Shown: positions 48,716 through 59,023 of the stretch, piece by piece | Layout of the letters: each line of letters begins with the position of its first letter | How positions within the stretch are numbered: the first letter of the stretch is position 1 | Assembly: GCA_945860275.1 (NCBI GenBank) | Contig: CAMAPN010000003.1 | Span: 1-64,000, forward strand | Reading direction: 5' to 3' | DNA: 64,000 nt | From: Bifidobacterium breve | GTDB taxonomy: Bacteria > Actinomycetota > Actinomycetes > Nanopelagicales > Nanopelagicaceae | Made by a program: the position numbers and the translations under genes | Notes under the pieces: model-generated | Database searches by the model: none | The model's input: the letters and a program-made list of their open reading frames with translations, nothing else | Told to the model about the DNA's origin: nothing

Positions 48716-49270
48716 ATGAAAAAAATTGCATTAGTCGTAGCCCCCCTACTCGCACTCTCTCTAGTAGTCACCGGTTGCGGTGCCAAGAAAGACGCTGGTA
48801 GCGAATCCGCTTCAGAGCAAGTCAACGACACTCAAGCAAATAAGTTGACCGAAGATCAAACTGATGGCGCTCTAGTTTCTCTTAAAGGAGTATTTGGCGA
48901 GACCACCGCTGTTGAAGGCGGCATCGAGGTAACCGTGTCACAACCGATGAACTTTATGCCAAGTGCCGATGCGCAGAATTACACCGAAGAGCTAACGGTG
49001 AACACGATGGAAATTACCATCAAGAATGGTGCGTCTGAGGATCTTGATACATCATCAATCGTCTTCTCGGCAGATTCTGGTGTGAACACTTGCCTTGAAA
49101 TTGTTGACACAGCAAATGGTTACGAAGGTGTGCCAGTTGTGATTCTCCCAGTTGGTGAGACCATCTCGTTCAAGTACGCAACTGGTTGCGTTGGAAAGCC
49201 TGGCGAGAATCTTGTTGTGAAGACCTGGTTCTCCGCAGCAAAGGTGAACTTCGAAGGCACTATCGCATAA
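48716..49270 (+). CDS. Secreted lipoprotein, DUF4352-like
   Basis: 184 residues. The signal sequence ends in LVVTGCG, a lipobox with the lipidated cysteine at about residue 21, followed by a Ser/Ala-rich linker. The mature domain (about residues 50-184) has the beta-rich pattern of DUF4352-type immunoglobulin-like domains, with two cysteines (NTCLEIVD and ATGCVG) likely to form a disulfide. Function unknown. It has its own promoter after the tRNA gene and a clear terminator after the stop. Confidence 0.75.
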   Translation: MKKIALVVAPLLALSLVVTGCGAKKDAGSESASEQVNDTQANKLTEDQTDGALVSLKGVFGETTAVEGGIEVTVSQPMNFMPSADAQNYTEELTVNTMEITIKNGASEDLDTSSIVFSADSGVNTCLEIVDTANGYEGVPVVILPVGETISFKYATGCVGKPGENLVVKTWFSAAKVNFEGTIA

Positions 49271-49296
49271 CTATAAGCGAAGTAGAGAGGGCGGGT

Positions 49297-49322
49297 GGCG
49301 AGAGCTACTCGCCCTTTTCTTT
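49297..49322 (+). terminator. Rho-independent terminator of the lipoprotein gene
   Basis: GGCGAG and CTCGCC form a six-base GC-rich stem around AGCTA, followed by CTTTTCTTT. It overlaps the last codons of the convergent K+ channel gene. Confidence 0.7.
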
Positions 49323-49694
49323 GAGTTGACGCTCTTCGATTTCTACAATCTTTCGCAATAAATTCTTCATATCTTCTTGTTCTTCGTGAGTGAATGCATC
49401 ACGGTTGACAATGAGTTTGGAGGCGAACGACGCTGTGATCATCGGAATAAGAAAGAGAATCATGACGAGCAATAAGACAATTGCTGTCACTCGCCCACCT
49501 AGGCTTGCCGGATAGAAATCTCCATACCCCACCGTAGTAGAGGTAATCAGCGCCCACCACAAGGAATCCAGTAAGTTCTTCTTTTCGAAGAGCGCGTAGG
49601 AGATGGAGGCGAGAAATAACAAAACCAGAGAGGTCAGGACCAACAACCTGGGGGAGTTGGCTACCTTCACAAAGAGGTTCGAGAGAGATTTCAT
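49305..49694 (-). CDS. Two-helix potassium channel
   Basis: 129 residues with two membrane helices (LLVLTSLVLLFLASISYALF and VTAIVLLLVMILFLIPMITA) flanking a pore helix and the selectivity filter TTVGYGDFYP near residue 60. This is the KcsA-like architecture; the short C-terminal helix (EEQEDMKNLLRKIVEIEERQ) probably forms a tetramer bundle. No RCK or other regulatory domain. Leaderless-type promoter; divergent from lldD. Confidence 0.9.
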   Translation of the reverse strand: MKSLSNLFVKVANSPRLLVLTSLVLLFLASISYALFEKKNLLDSLWWALITSTTVGYGDFYPASLGGRVTAIVLLLVMILFLIPMITASFASKLIVNRDAFTHEEQEDMKNLLRKIVEIEERQLKEKGE

Positions 49695-49700
49695 GGCGGG

Positions 49701-49706
49701 AATTTA
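49701..49706 (-). promoter_or_regulatory. -10 hexamer of the K+ channel gene, leaderless type
   Basis: TAAATT on the minus strand, six bases (CCCGCC) before ATG 49694. Confidence 0.55.
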
Positions 49707-49748
49707 ACCCCAGCCTTCCTTGGATGTCCATTAGCTTTTCCCCGCCGG

Positions 49749-49754
49749 TATGCT
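49749..49754 (+). promoter_or_regulatory. -10 hexamer of lldD, leaderless type
   Basis: TATGCT, six bases (TCGGGT), then ATG 49761. It is the same hexamer as before the 14008 gene. Confidence 0.6.
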
Positions 49755-49760
49755 TCGGGT

Positions 49761-51005
49761 ATGGCAAGTAAGTTGGCGAAGACGAAAGTGAAGCGACGTT
49801 TTCCCGGTTTTGCCGAGCTGGCAAGTCTCATGCGTTTTCGCAAGCCCATCCTCAGTCCAAAGCGCCGGCGATTAGCGCGTGCGCTGACTATTTGGGATTT
49901 ACGAAAGATTGCCAAGCGGAGAACTCCGCAGGCGCCATTTGATTACACCGATGGATCAGCAGAGACGGAAAGCTCGCTCGTGCGTGCACGCGCGACATTT
50001 GAAAGTCTCCAATTTCATCCAAAAGTCCTAATCGATGTATCAAAAGTTGATCTCTCAGTGGAGATGTTAGGCCAACGCCATTCGATGCCGTTGGGAATTG
50101 CTCCAACCGGTTTTGCTCGAATGATGCAACACGAAGGTGAGCGCGCGGGTGCTGCAGCAGCACAGGCTGCGGGAATCCCTTTTTGTCTTTCAACGCTAGG
50201 CACCACTTCAATAGAAGAAGTTGTCAAGGCTGCACCAGAAGGAAGAAACGCTTTCCAGTTATACATGTGGAAAGACCGCGAGCGCTCCATGGAATTGGTT
50301 CATCGCGCTGCAAACGTTGGCGTTGACACGTTGATACTCACAGTCGATGTGCCAGTAGCTGGAGCGCGCCTTCGCGATACCCGCAATGGAATGACTATTC
50401 CACCTTCAATTTCTACCAAGACAATTCTTAACGCGATTCCGCGCCCTGCTTGGTGGATGAACTTCCTTACGACAGAGCCTTTGAAATTCGCTTCGTTAGA
50501 TTCATGGAAGGGCACCGTCGCCGAACTTATGGATTTCGTCTTCGACCCCACGATTAGCTATGAAGATCTTCGTTGGATTCGAACGCAATGGAGTGGGCAC
50601 CTTGTTGTGAAGGGCGTTCAACGAGTAGATGATGCGATCGCTGCTGTTGATGCCGGAGCAGATGCCATCATCCTTTCTAATCACGGCGGACGTCAGATCG
50701 ATCGTGCAGTGGTTCCCTACACCTTGATTCCCGATGTGGTCGCCGCGGTAGGTAAGCGAGCTGAAGTGCACATGGATACCGGAATCATGCATGGCGCAGA
50801 TGTCATCGCAGCAATCGCGTCAGGAGCTAATTTCACGTGGGCAGGTCGCGCATATTTGTATGGCTTAATGGCAGGCGGACGAGCTGGCGTTGATCGATCG
50901 CTTGAAATTTTACGTTCTCAGATGCTTCGCACCATGAAATTGCTTGGCGCTCGTGATCTCTCTGAGCTCAATCCAGATCACGTTTCTTATCTACGAAAGA
51001 TGTGA
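49761..51005 (+). CDS. lldD: FMN-dependent L-lactate dehydrogenase, LldD2 type
   Basis: 414 residues of the alpha-hydroxyacid oxidase/dehydrogenase family. FMN and substrate residues are seen in GIAPTGFARM near residue 114, VVKGVQRVDDA, the catalytic ILSNHGGRQID near 313, and GRAYLYGLMAGG. The sequence MDTGIMHGADV resembles mycobacterial LldD2 rather than enterobacterial LldD. It oxidises lactate and passes electrons to menaquinone, linking to the respiratory genes of the window. The N-terminal 50 residues are basic. It overlaps the GNAT gene by 15 bases at the end. Confidence 0.9.
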   Translation: MASKLAKTKVKRRFPGFAELASLMRFRKPILSPKRRRLARALTIWDLRKIAKRRTPQAPFDYTDGSAETESSLVRARATFESLQFHPKVLIDVSKVDLSVEMLGQRHSMPLGIAPTGFARMMQHEGERAGAAAAQAAGIPFCLSTLGTTSIEEVVKAAPEGRNAFQLYMWKDRERSMELVHRAANVGVDTLILTVDVPVAGARLRDTRNGMTIPPSISTKTILNAIPRPAWWMNFLTTEPLKFASLDSWKGTVAELMDFVFDPTISYEDLRWIRTQWSGHLVVKGVQRVDDAIAAVDAGADAIILSNHGGRQIDRAVVPYTLIPDVVAAVGKRAEVHMDTGIMHGADVIAAIASGANFTWAGRAYLYGLMAGGRAGVDRSLEILRSQMLRTMKLLGARDLSELNPDHVSYLRKM

Positions 51006-51455
51006 CCAAACCTGTAAATCGTGTAAACCATCTGCTCGTCCCTGCGCTTTTCGTAACGTACCTTCGAAAAGAAACCCGGCTTTCTCTAGCGCTCGTTGCT
51101 CTGCAATGTTTGTGACATCTGTTGAGGCCTCCACTCGTACATAACCCTGGCGGTGGAGCTCTTCAGCCAGTAGCCGTTGGGCGAGTGAACCAATTCCTTT
51201 GTTGCGAAACTCTTCAATCAGAGTGATGCCAATGTTCATCGCCTTTGAGCCCTGAGTTGGTCCGTACCACGCTGCGTGCGCCGAGAGATTGCCAACTTCA
51301 ATCCATGCGCCAGAAATCTTTGCTTCAATCAGCCAACGAAAAATCTCCATCGCTTGAGCATCTGCGGCGGTTTCACCCCAGTTGTCGTATTCACTCCGCG
51401 CGCGCTGTAAGGGATAGTCTCGCGCAATCTCACGGATGGTCACCTCTAGCGTCAT
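50991..51455 (-). CDS. GNAT-family N-acetyltransferase
   Basis: 154 residues. The acetyl-CoA loop lies in EEFRNKGIGSLAQRLLAEE near residue 88, followed by the family ending VTNIAEQRALEKAGF. It resembles the RimJ/RimL-like subgroup; substrate unknown. A GAGG-containing stretch precedes the ATG. It is the third gene of serC-sORF-GNAT on the minus strand and converges with lldD. Confidence 0.82.
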   Translation of the reverse strand: MTLEVTIREIARDYPLQRARSEYDNWGETAADAQAMEIFRWLIEAKISGAWIEVGNLSAHAAWYGPTQGSKAMNIGITLIEEFRNKGIGSLAQRLLAEELHRQGYVRVEASTDVTNIAEQRALEKAGFLFEGTLRKAQGRADGLHDLQVWSHLS

Positions 51456-51484
51456 CTCACACCTCGAGCTCTTTAGAGCAAACT

Positions 51485-51565
51485 TTAGATACCGCTGATC
51501 GCAATCATCGCTACCAGGCCAATGAGTATGACGAGTGTGACGATGCGCCGCGTCCGATTACTCAT
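51485..51565 (-). CDS. 26-residue membrane microprotein ORF after serC
   Basis: ATG 51565 begins two bases after the serC stop and reads MSNRTRRIVTLVILIGL then VAMIAISGI before TAA. A basic N-terminus (three Arg) and one hydrophobic helix make a plausible single-pass small membrane protein with the N-terminus inside. There is no ribosome site, but the two-base gap allows translational coupling to serC. No family is recognised; it is too short for similarity claims. Confidence 0.5.
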   Translation of the reverse strand: MSNRTRRIVTLVILIGLVAMIAISGI

Positions 51566-51567
51566 CT

Positions 51568-52710
<1,143 letters not shown>

Positions 52711-52733
52711 CCGAAGTTTGGTCGGCGCCTGCC

Positions 52734-53399
52734 TCACGGTGCTAAGCGCTGACGAAGCCAGGTGCCATCGTTCGAGCGGATGAATCGGATGCGATCATGT
52801 AAGCGCGAATACCTACCTTGCCAGAATTCGATTGAGTGAGGTATTGCACAGAACCCTCCCCAATTTTCTGGAAGCGGAACTACGCTCCCCTCCGGATAGC
52901 GCTCCGATATTTCTTGCCATCTCTTCTCGAGAACTTCACGGCCGGTAATTTCCATTGATTGATCACTAGCCCATGCGCCAATTTGACTCGACCATGGCCG
53001 GGAAGCGAAGTACTCCTCGGATTCGCCACGAGGGACCTTTTCTGCGCGCGCAGTGATAATTACTTGTCGCTCCATCGCATACCAAGGAAAGAGGAGCGAA
53101 ACTTCAGCGTTCGCATCTATCGCTCGCGCCTTGGCGGAGTTGTAATTGGTGAAGAAGGTGCAGCCACCGCTCTCCGGGTCGAAACCTTTGAGAAGCACTG
53201 TTCGAGAGGCGGGGAGGTTGTCGGCGAAGGTGCTGAGCACCATCGCATTTGCCTCGACGATGTACGGGTTGGCGCTGGCCTGCGCTAACCAACGGGCAAA
53301 GAGCGCGATGGGGTCGTCACCTGCAGCGCTCTCGGAGAGGCCCTCGTCGCCGTAGGAACGGCGCATAGCCCGGATAGCGGCATTTATCTCGTCACTCAT
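52734..53399 (-). CDS. pdxH: Pyridoxamine 5'-phosphate oxidase PdxH
   Basis: 221 residues, FMN flavoprotein. Motifs SRTVLLKGFDPESGG near residue 60, FFTNYNSAKARAIDAN, and the C-terminal FWQGRYSRLHDRIRF are diagnostic. It makes pyridoxal phosphate, the cofactor of SerC next door and KynU. It has its own leaderless-type promoter and is divergent from citrate synthase, an arrangement common in actinobacteria. Confidence 0.94.
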   Translation of the reverse strand: MSDEINAAIRAMRRSYGDEGLSESAAGDDPIALFARWLAQASANPYIVEANAMVLSTFADNLPASRTVLLKGFDPESGGCTFFTNYNSAKARAIDANAEVSLLFPWYAMERQVIITARAEKVPRGESEEYFASRPWSSQIGAWASDQSMEITGREVLEKRWQEISERYPEGSVVPLPENWGGFCAIPHSIEFWQGRYSRLHDRIRFIRSNDGTWLRQRLAP

Positions 53400-53405
53400 G
53401 TCCTT

Positions 53406-53411
53406 AATCTA
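53406..53411 (-). promoter_or_regulatory. -10 hexamer of pdxH, leaderless type
   Basis: TAGATT on the minus strand, six bases (AAGGAC) before ATG 53399. AAGGA here is too close to the start to act as a ribosome site. Confidence 0.55.
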
Positions 53412-53556
53412 GACCTCGCTGGTGGAGCTTTGGCCACGTGGCGTGCGCCACTATTTTTGACGCTCCTTCTGGTTTGCCTTAGGTCAAAGCAGGAGCAGAA
53501 TACGGGGAGGATTTTCGCCTACCCAGGCTACCGAAACCGAACAGGAGCAGCGCCCC

Positions 53557-54669
53557 ATGGATGACTTTAAGCCCGGCCTTGAAGGTGTCATCGCTTTCGA
53601 ATCAGAGATTGCTGAGCCGGATAAAGAGGGAAGTGCGCTTCGTTACCGCGGCGTAGATATCGAAGATCTCGTTGGTCGTGTGACATTTGGAAATGTCTGG
53701 GGACTTCTTGTCGATAATGAATTTAATCCAGGACTTCCAGGTGCAGAGCAATTTCCACTTCCAGTGCACTCGGGTGATGTGCGCGTTGATGTGCAATCCG
53801 CGATTGCAATGCTTGCTCCAGCGTGGGGATTGAAACCTCTTTTAGATATTTCCGACGAAGAGGCGCGAAGTAATCTTGCTCGTGTTTCGGTGATGGCGCT
53901 CTCATATGTAGCGCAATCCGCACGTGGCACTTGGCAGCCAATGGTTCCGCAAAATGAAGTTGATAAAGCCCACACTGTTGTAGAGCGCATGATGATTCGT
54001 TGGCGCGGTGAACCAGATCCACTTCATGTTCGCGCAATTGATGCATATTTTGTCTCTGCTGCAGAGCACGGCATGAACGCATCTACCTTTACTGGTCGAG
54101 TGATTGCATCTACAGGTGCTGACGTAGCCGCTGCAATCTCTGGCGCAATTGGCGCTATGTCCGGTCCGCTACATGGTGGCGCTCCACTTCGCGTATTGCA
54201 CATGATTGAAGCGGTCGAGAAGAGCGGCGATGCCCGCAAGTATGTGAAAGATGTCATGGATCGTGGCGAGCGATTGATGGGCTTTGGTCACCGTGTTTAT
54301 CGGGCAGAAGATCCACGCGCTCGCACCCTACGCCGTACTGCGAAAGAGCTTGGTGCCCCTCGTTATGAAATTGCGCTTGCGTTGGAGCAGGCTGCGCTCG
54401 CCGAGCTACAAGAGCGCTACCCAGATCGTGTCCTTGCAACCAACGTTGAGTTCTGGGCGGCAGTGGTCTTAGATTTCGCTCAAGTTCCAGCGCACCTTTT
54501 TACCTCGATGTTCACTTCAGCGCGTACCGCCGGATGGGCAGCGCACATTCTTGAGCAGAAAAAGACTGGTCGCTTGATTCGTCCATCTGCCCGCTACATC
54601 GGCCCTGGCCCACGTAAACCAGAGGATGTCAAAGGTTGGGATAGCTCGATCCATTCGCTCCACAATTAA
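53557..54669 (+). CDS. citA: Citrate synthase, actinobacterial CitA type
   Basis: 370 residues. Catalytic histidines are in GPLHGGAPLRVL near residue 208 and MGFGHRVYRAEDPR near 244, and the aspartate in VVLDFAQVP near 307. It has the short N-terminus of 'citrate synthase 2' proteins. ATG 53557 follows CAGGAGCAG. A 157-base gap upstream, shared with pdxH, should hold its promoter; unlike most first genes here it has a ribosome site. Confidence 0.92.
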   Translation: MDDFKPGLEGVIAFESEIAEPDKEGSALRYRGVDIEDLVGRVTFGNVWGLLVDNEFNPGLPGAEQFPLPVHSGDVRVDVQSAIAMLAPAWGLKPLLDISDEEARSNLARVSVMALSYVAQSARGTWQPMVPQNEVDKAHTVVERMMIRWRGEPDPLHVRAIDAYFVSAAEHGMNASTFTGRVIASTGADVAAAISGAIGAMSGPLHGGAPLRVLHMIEAVEKSGDARKYVKDVMDRGERLMGFGHRVYRAEDPRARTLRRTAKELGAPRYEIALALEQAALAELQERYPDRVLATNVEFWAAVVLDFAQVPAHLFTSMFTSARTAGWAAHILEQKKTGRLIRPSARYIGPGPRKPEDVKGWDSSIHSLHN

Positions 54670-54701
54670 TTGACGCACTCGCACCTGCGCTGGAGGTAGT
54701 T

Positions 54702-56090
54702 ATGGCTAACCATTCCAGTTCTGGCCCGTCTGGCTCAGTTGCGATCATGTGGTTTCGTCGAGATTTACGATTAATTGATCATCCAGCGCTGTCTGAAGCG
54801 GTTGCTAATTCTGATGCAGTCATTCCGCTTTTTATTCTCGATGAGAAGCTCATCTCGCATGCCGGTAGTAAGCGCCTTGCATACATGGCTAATTCGTTGC
54901 GTGCACTTGATGAGTCACTGGGAAATAAACTCCATATTCGTGTGGGCGATCAGGTTGAGGTCTTAAAAGCTTTGATGAGCGAGCACCACATCACTGGCGT
55001 GTATGTGTCAGAGGAGTTTGAACCGTATGGTGTGGCGCGCGATAATCGTGTAGAGCAAGCGGGGATTCCACTGATCAAAGTAGGAAGCCCATATGCAGTC
55101 TCACCAGGGCGAGTGCGCAAACCAGATGGCACGAATTATCGGGTCTATACCCCTTTCTACAAAGGTTGGGTTCTCCACGGTTGGCGGAAAGCAATCCCTG
55201 CACCAAAAAATATCAATGCGATAACGCCAGGCGCCAATGCGCGAAATTTCCCGACGTGGAACAGCCCCGACGGCAGTGAAATTTTCGAAGCCGGTGAACT
55301 TGCCGCACATAAACGATGGAATGAGTTTAAAAAGGGTGCGCTTGCTTGTTACGACGAAGCGCGCAACATGGCCGGAATTGATGGCACGAGTAAGTTGAGC
55401 GCGCATCTCAAATGGGGCGAGATTCATCCGCGGACGTTGTTAGCTGAATTGGGCGAAAGTAAAGCTCATGAAGTATTTCGAAAAGAGATTGCTTGGCGCG
55501 AGTTCTATGCTGATGTACTTCATCACTATCCACACACTGAAAAAGATTATTACTCACCACAGTTTGCCGGGATGCGATATGACGAACCAGGCGAGAAATT
55601 TCAACTCTGGTGCGAAGGAAAGACTGGCTATCCATTCGTCGATGCCGCAATGCGTCAGATTGTCAAAGAAGGGTGGATGCACAACCGAACTCGAATGGTT
55701 GTTGCATCATTTCTCGTGAAGGATCTTCATATCGAATGGCAACATGGCGCTAATTTCTTCATGGAACATCTCGTGGATTTTGATGTGGCTTCAAATAGCC
55801 ATGGTTGGCAGTGGACTGCCGGATGTGGCACCGATGCTTCGCCGTACTACCGAGTCTTTAATCCCATTGAACAAGGGAAGAAATTCGATCCGGAAGGGGC
55901 GTACATAAAGAAGTACGTTCCGGAGCTTCGCCACTTAGATAGCGATCAAATACATGAGCCCTGGCTCTATCTCGATGGATATAGCCAGGGCTATGTGGAG
56001 CGAATCGTCGATCACGCACAAGAGCGGATCGAATCCCTTGCTCGACTAGAGGAAATAAAGCAAGCTAAGGAAATCAAGCCAGGAAGTTAG
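54702..56090 (+). CDS. phrB: Deoxyribodipyrimidine photolyase
   Basis: 462 residues. The N-terminal antenna domain begins IMWFRRDLRLIDHPAL; the C-terminal FAD domain has EIAWREFYADVLHHYP, GKTGYPFVDAAMRQI, WMHNRTRMVVASFLVKDL and DVASNSHGWQWTAGCGTDASPYYR. It repairs UV cyclobutane dimers using light, consistent with a sunlit surface-water habitat. GGAGG precedes the ATG, 32 bases after citA. It overlaps the convergent homospermidine synthase gene by 17 bases. Confidence 0.94.
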   Translation: MANHSSSGPSGSVAIMWFRRDLRLIDHPALSEAVANSDAVIPLFILDEKLISHAGSKRLAYMANSLRALDESLGNKLHIRVGDQVEVLKALMSEHHITGVYVSEEFEPYGVARDNRVEQAGIPLIKVGSPYAVSPGRVRKPDGTNYRVYTPFYKGWVLHGWRKAIPAPKNINAITPGANARNFPTWNSPDGSEIFEAGELAAHKRWNEFKKGALACYDEARNMAGIDGTSKLSAHLKWGEIHPRTLLAELGESKAHEVFRKEIAWREFYADVLHHYPHTEKDYYSPQFAGMRYDEPGEKFQLWCEGKTGYPFVDAAMRQIVKEGWMHNRTRMVVASFLVKDLHIEWQHGANFFMEHLVDFDVASNSHGWQWTAGCGTDASPYYRVFNPIEQGKKFDPEGAYIKKYVPELRHLDSDQIHEPWLYLDGYSQGYVERIVDHAQERIESLARLEEIKQAKEIKPGS

Positions 56091-57519
56091 TGAACTGCCA
56101 AGGATCGCTCTCGTCGTACTCACGTTGATTCCATCCTTTGAATGGATCGAACCGAGTAGCCAACGGATCCCAATCGACGGCATCTGACCAAATCGTGCCA
56201 AGGTATGGCTCAATCAGCGGGAGTACTTCGCGCCACGGCAGCTCATCGGGAACCAAGAGCCCGGCATCAGGGTTGGCCATCGCCCACGCAACAGCTGCAT
56301 AGACAGAGGCAGCAACTTGAACCGTTGTCGCTGATTGCCCTGGAGCGAGAACGCGAGCTTGATCAATCGACAGGAGCGAGCCACACCACCACGATTTGAA
56401 TGGATGACCCATGAGAAGAACTCCCAAGCGATCTTCGCCGCTAATGATCTCTTCATTCATGATTCGTTGATCGCTTTGTAAGTTCCATTGGCGCATCTCT
56501 GTTTCGCGCATGGAGGCAATTGCCGCATCAGTTGGGCAATATGCATAGTGCACAGTTGGGCGGTAGATGGCTTTGCTGCCATCCCACACGGTTAGATGAT
56601 CTGAAAGTGTGAATGCCTCACCATGGCGGATGACCATGCCGGTTGTCTCGCATGAGGGAACCCAGGAGCGTACCCATGTCGTTGCGCCAGGTTGCGCTAA
56701 CGCAATCTGGTTCTGCGGCCCAACTTTGTGGGTGTATGCAGTAGGCGGCAACTTCTTCTCGTGGGTACCCCAACCAAGTTCTGCTGGCGCAATACCTTCT
56801 TCGTAGAAGCCTTCAACGCTCCAGGTATTCACAAATTCATCGACGCGCTTTGGTTTATCTGAAATCTGGGTGTCTCGTTCTGCAATATGAATGACGCGTA
56901 CATCGAGCGCGTGGGCAAGGGCTGGATAGTCATCGTCGCTCATTGCCTTTTCCACGGCCCCGCTAGCTTTGCTCTCTTTTAATGCACGCGTGCCAACCTC
57001 AATGAGCGCACGTTTAACAAGATGCGAAACCATGCCAGGGTTGGCGCCATGTTCGACAATAGCGGTCGCGCCCTTTTCGCTCCACGATGCTTTCATCTCA
57101 CGAAGGCGCATATGTCGGTAATAGAGGGTGCGCTCGATGGGATCACGTGATGATCCTCCGGCGTACGGCTCCCATTCTTCTACTGAAGTATTGAGATATA
57201 GGACGCCATGATCGTGCGCCCAGCCAATAATCGAATTGGCATCGATATTCCATGCCAAGTCAAGGAGGAAATCTCCGGCTTTCAAATATTTGCTAAGGAA
57301 CTCATCCATATTTTCTTTGGTGAGTTTGTCGATGATGTACGTGGCACCGCGATTGATCGAAGAGGTAAAACGCTCTCGATTATCTTTGAAATCCACAATT
57401 GTCACTTGATGAGGTTCGACCAATTTGTCGAGAAGGATAGGAACTACACATTGCGATACGGATCCTGCACCGAGGACTAGAACTCGATTGTGAAATTTTG
57501 CGGCCAACGAACCTCCCAT
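56074..57519 (-). CDS. hss: Homospermidine synthase
   Basis: 481 residues of the saccharopine-dehydrogenase-like homospermidine synthase family. The NAD-binding loop is VLVLGAGSVSQCVVPILL near residue 13; LNTSVEEWEPYAGG, EHGANPGMVSHLVKRAL and MGHPFKSWWCGSLLS are typical. It makes homospermidine from putrescine (and spermidine) by an NAD-dependent route. The start is uncertain: ATG 57519 precedes a GGGAGG that lies inside the frame, four bases before TTG 57507, which would begin the protein next to the conserved region. Confidence 0.88.
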   Translation of the reverse strand: MGGSLAAKFHNRVLVLGAGSVSQCVVPILLDKLVEPHQVTIVDFKDNRERFTSSINRGATYIIDKLTKENMDEFLSKYLKAGDFLLDLAWNIDANSIIGWAHDHGVLYLNTSVEEWEPYAGGSSRDPIERTLYYRHMRLREMKASWSEKGATAIVEHGANPGMVSHLVKRALIEVGTRALKESKASGAVEKAMSDDDYPALAHALDVRVIHIAERDTQISDKPKRVDEFVNTWSVEGFYEEGIAPAELGWGTHEKKLPPTAYTHKVGPQNQIALAQPGATTWVRSWVPSCETTGMVIRHGEAFTLSDHLTVWDGSKAIYRPTVHYAYCPTDAAIASMRETEMRQWNLQSDQRIMNEEIISGEDRLGVLLMGHPFKSWWCGSLLSIDQARVLAPGQSATTVQVAASVYAAVAWAMANPDAGLLVPDELPWREVLPLIEPYLGTIWSDAVDWDPLATRFDPFKGWNQREYDESDPWQFTNFLA

Positions 57520-57602
57520 TGAGTGCGTGAGAAATAAGAACGGACCGGCAAATCGTAGGGCATAAATTCACGCAGGAATTACATGTTCTAGCTCACCAGG
57601 AT

Positions 57603-58934
57603 TTAGCGTGCAGCGCGCTTGGCCTGGTACATCTGAGCATCGGCCTGCTCGAGCGGATTGTTAGAGGTCGAGATTTCGGCAATGCCGACGCTCGTTGTAA
57701 GTACGAGCGCACGATCACCGCAGTAAATTGGCGTTGTTAGCGCTCTGTGTAGCCGTTGGGCGAGTTCTGGGGCGCTAACTATCTCTAGGTCAACCAAGAT
57801 TGCAAACTCATCACCGCCGAGCCGAGCCAGGTAACAGCTAGCGGGCAAGACGGCGTGAAAGCGATGGGCAACTTCGCGGAGTACTTGATCTCCAGCGCTG
57901 TGGCCGTGGACGTCGTTGATTGCCTTGAAGTTATCGAGGTCAAGCAGGAGCAGCGACCACGAGCCATCGAGCGGTAGATTTTTTAGGCGAGCTAAGAATT
58001 CTCGCCGATTGCCTACCCCAGTTAATTCATCAGTGATCGAGAGCTCTTTGTGAATCTTTCCTTGTTCAGCTTCCTCGAGCGCAAGCGCCATTCGGGTGAA
58101 GGCAAGGAGCAGAGTAATAATTGAAGGAATGAGAGCCAGTTCTGAATTTTGATTGGGATGTAACGAGTGCCAACCAAGTATCGAGAGCGAAAGTCCGAGA
58201 GCGAGAAATATCGGAGGGTAAGTGTTCATTTCTCGAACTCGACTTTGATTAAGTTTTGGAGTTGTTGCGCAGAGTAGGAGCGCAAGTAGCCATCCTTCAT
58301 CAACAATGCCACCAACTGCGTATTGATTGTTGCTAAAGAGCCACAGATATCCAACATCGCTAGTCGTAAAAAGCACGATTGCGCTCATAAGTAAGAAGTA
58401 CTCTTTCGATGTTCCACTACGGATGCCAATCAACGTGAGCGATGCGATAAGCATGAGATCGCCAATCGGATAAAGCGTGAGAAGGAAAAACTCTGCAGAT
58501 GAGCGCGCATTGGATGTTGCAGAAAGCGCCAAGGTCGTCAGAAGGGCGGAGAGGCCGAGCGTAATAATCAAAGAATCAAGAATTTGTGACTTCGTGAGCG
58601 CCTTCAACTGCTGGCTTTTTACAATATAGAAGAAGAGCAATGGGTAGAGCATCAGATATCCCGCGCCACCCCATAGCGATGCAGCCACCGATAAGGTCAT
58701 AACTGCAGAATCTGCAATACTTGAAAAAATCGAACCAAGGGTCCAGGCGGCAATAGCGAATGCAATAAGCCGCTCTCTCTTAATGAGAAGCCAGAGTGCC
58801 GTAACAACCAAGAGGGCGTTATAGGTGAGTATGTCCCAGAAAAAAGAGCGTCCTGGTTGTGCCACGGCAATAACAAGGTGAACCACTCCAGCCAAAAAAG
58901 GGGTAAAACGTGCGAGCTGTGTGCGGCGCGGCAT
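57603..58934 (-). CDS. Membrane diguanylate cyclase (GGDEF)
   Basis: 443 residues. About eight hydrophobic helices fill the first 270 residues, then a GGDEF domain with LTGVGNRREFLARL, LLLDLDNFKAINDVHGH and the active loop LARLGGDEFAILVD near residue 370. The intact GGDEF suggests it makes cyclic di-GMP; the inhibitory RxxD site usually found just before the loop is absent (PASCYLAR). The membrane part resembles 7TM-type sensor modules but no named domain is recognised. Leaderless-type promoter. The YajQ gene is the only other possible cyclic di-GMP protein in the window. Confidence 0.9.
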   Translation of the reverse strand: MPRRTQLARFTPFLAGVVHLVIAVAQPGRSFFWDILTYNALLVVTALWLLIKRERLIAFAIAAWTLGSIFSSIADSAVMTLSVAASLWGGAGYLMLYPLLFFYIVKSQQLKALTKSQILDSLIITLGLSALLTTLALSATSNARSSAEFFLLTLYPIGDLMLIASLTLIGIRSGTSKEYFLLMSAIVLFTTSDVGYLWLFSNNQYAVGGIVDEGWLLALLLCATTPKLNQSRVREMNTYPPIFLALGLSLSILGWHSLHPNQNSELALIPSIITLLLAFTRMALALEEAEQGKIHKELSITDELTGVGNRREFLARLKNLPLDGSWSLLLLDLDNFKAINDVHGHSAGDQVLREVAHRFHAVLPASCYLARLGGDEFAILVDLEIVSAPELAQRLHRALTTPIYCGDRALVLTTSVGIAEISTSNNPLEQADAQMYQAKRAAR

Positions 58935-58940
58935 ACGTGA

Positions 58941-58946
58941 ACGGTA
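58941..58946 (-). promoter_or_regulatory. -10 hexamer of the GGDEF gene, leaderless type
   Basis: TACCGT on the minus strand, six bases (TCACGT) before ATG 58934. Confidence 0.5.
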
Positions 58947-59023
58947 GGGGAGTATTTGCTGAGAGTGAAGCGAAATCTTTTTAAATCTATCGATTGCTAG
59001 TACAGATAGGGCAAACTGGGCGT

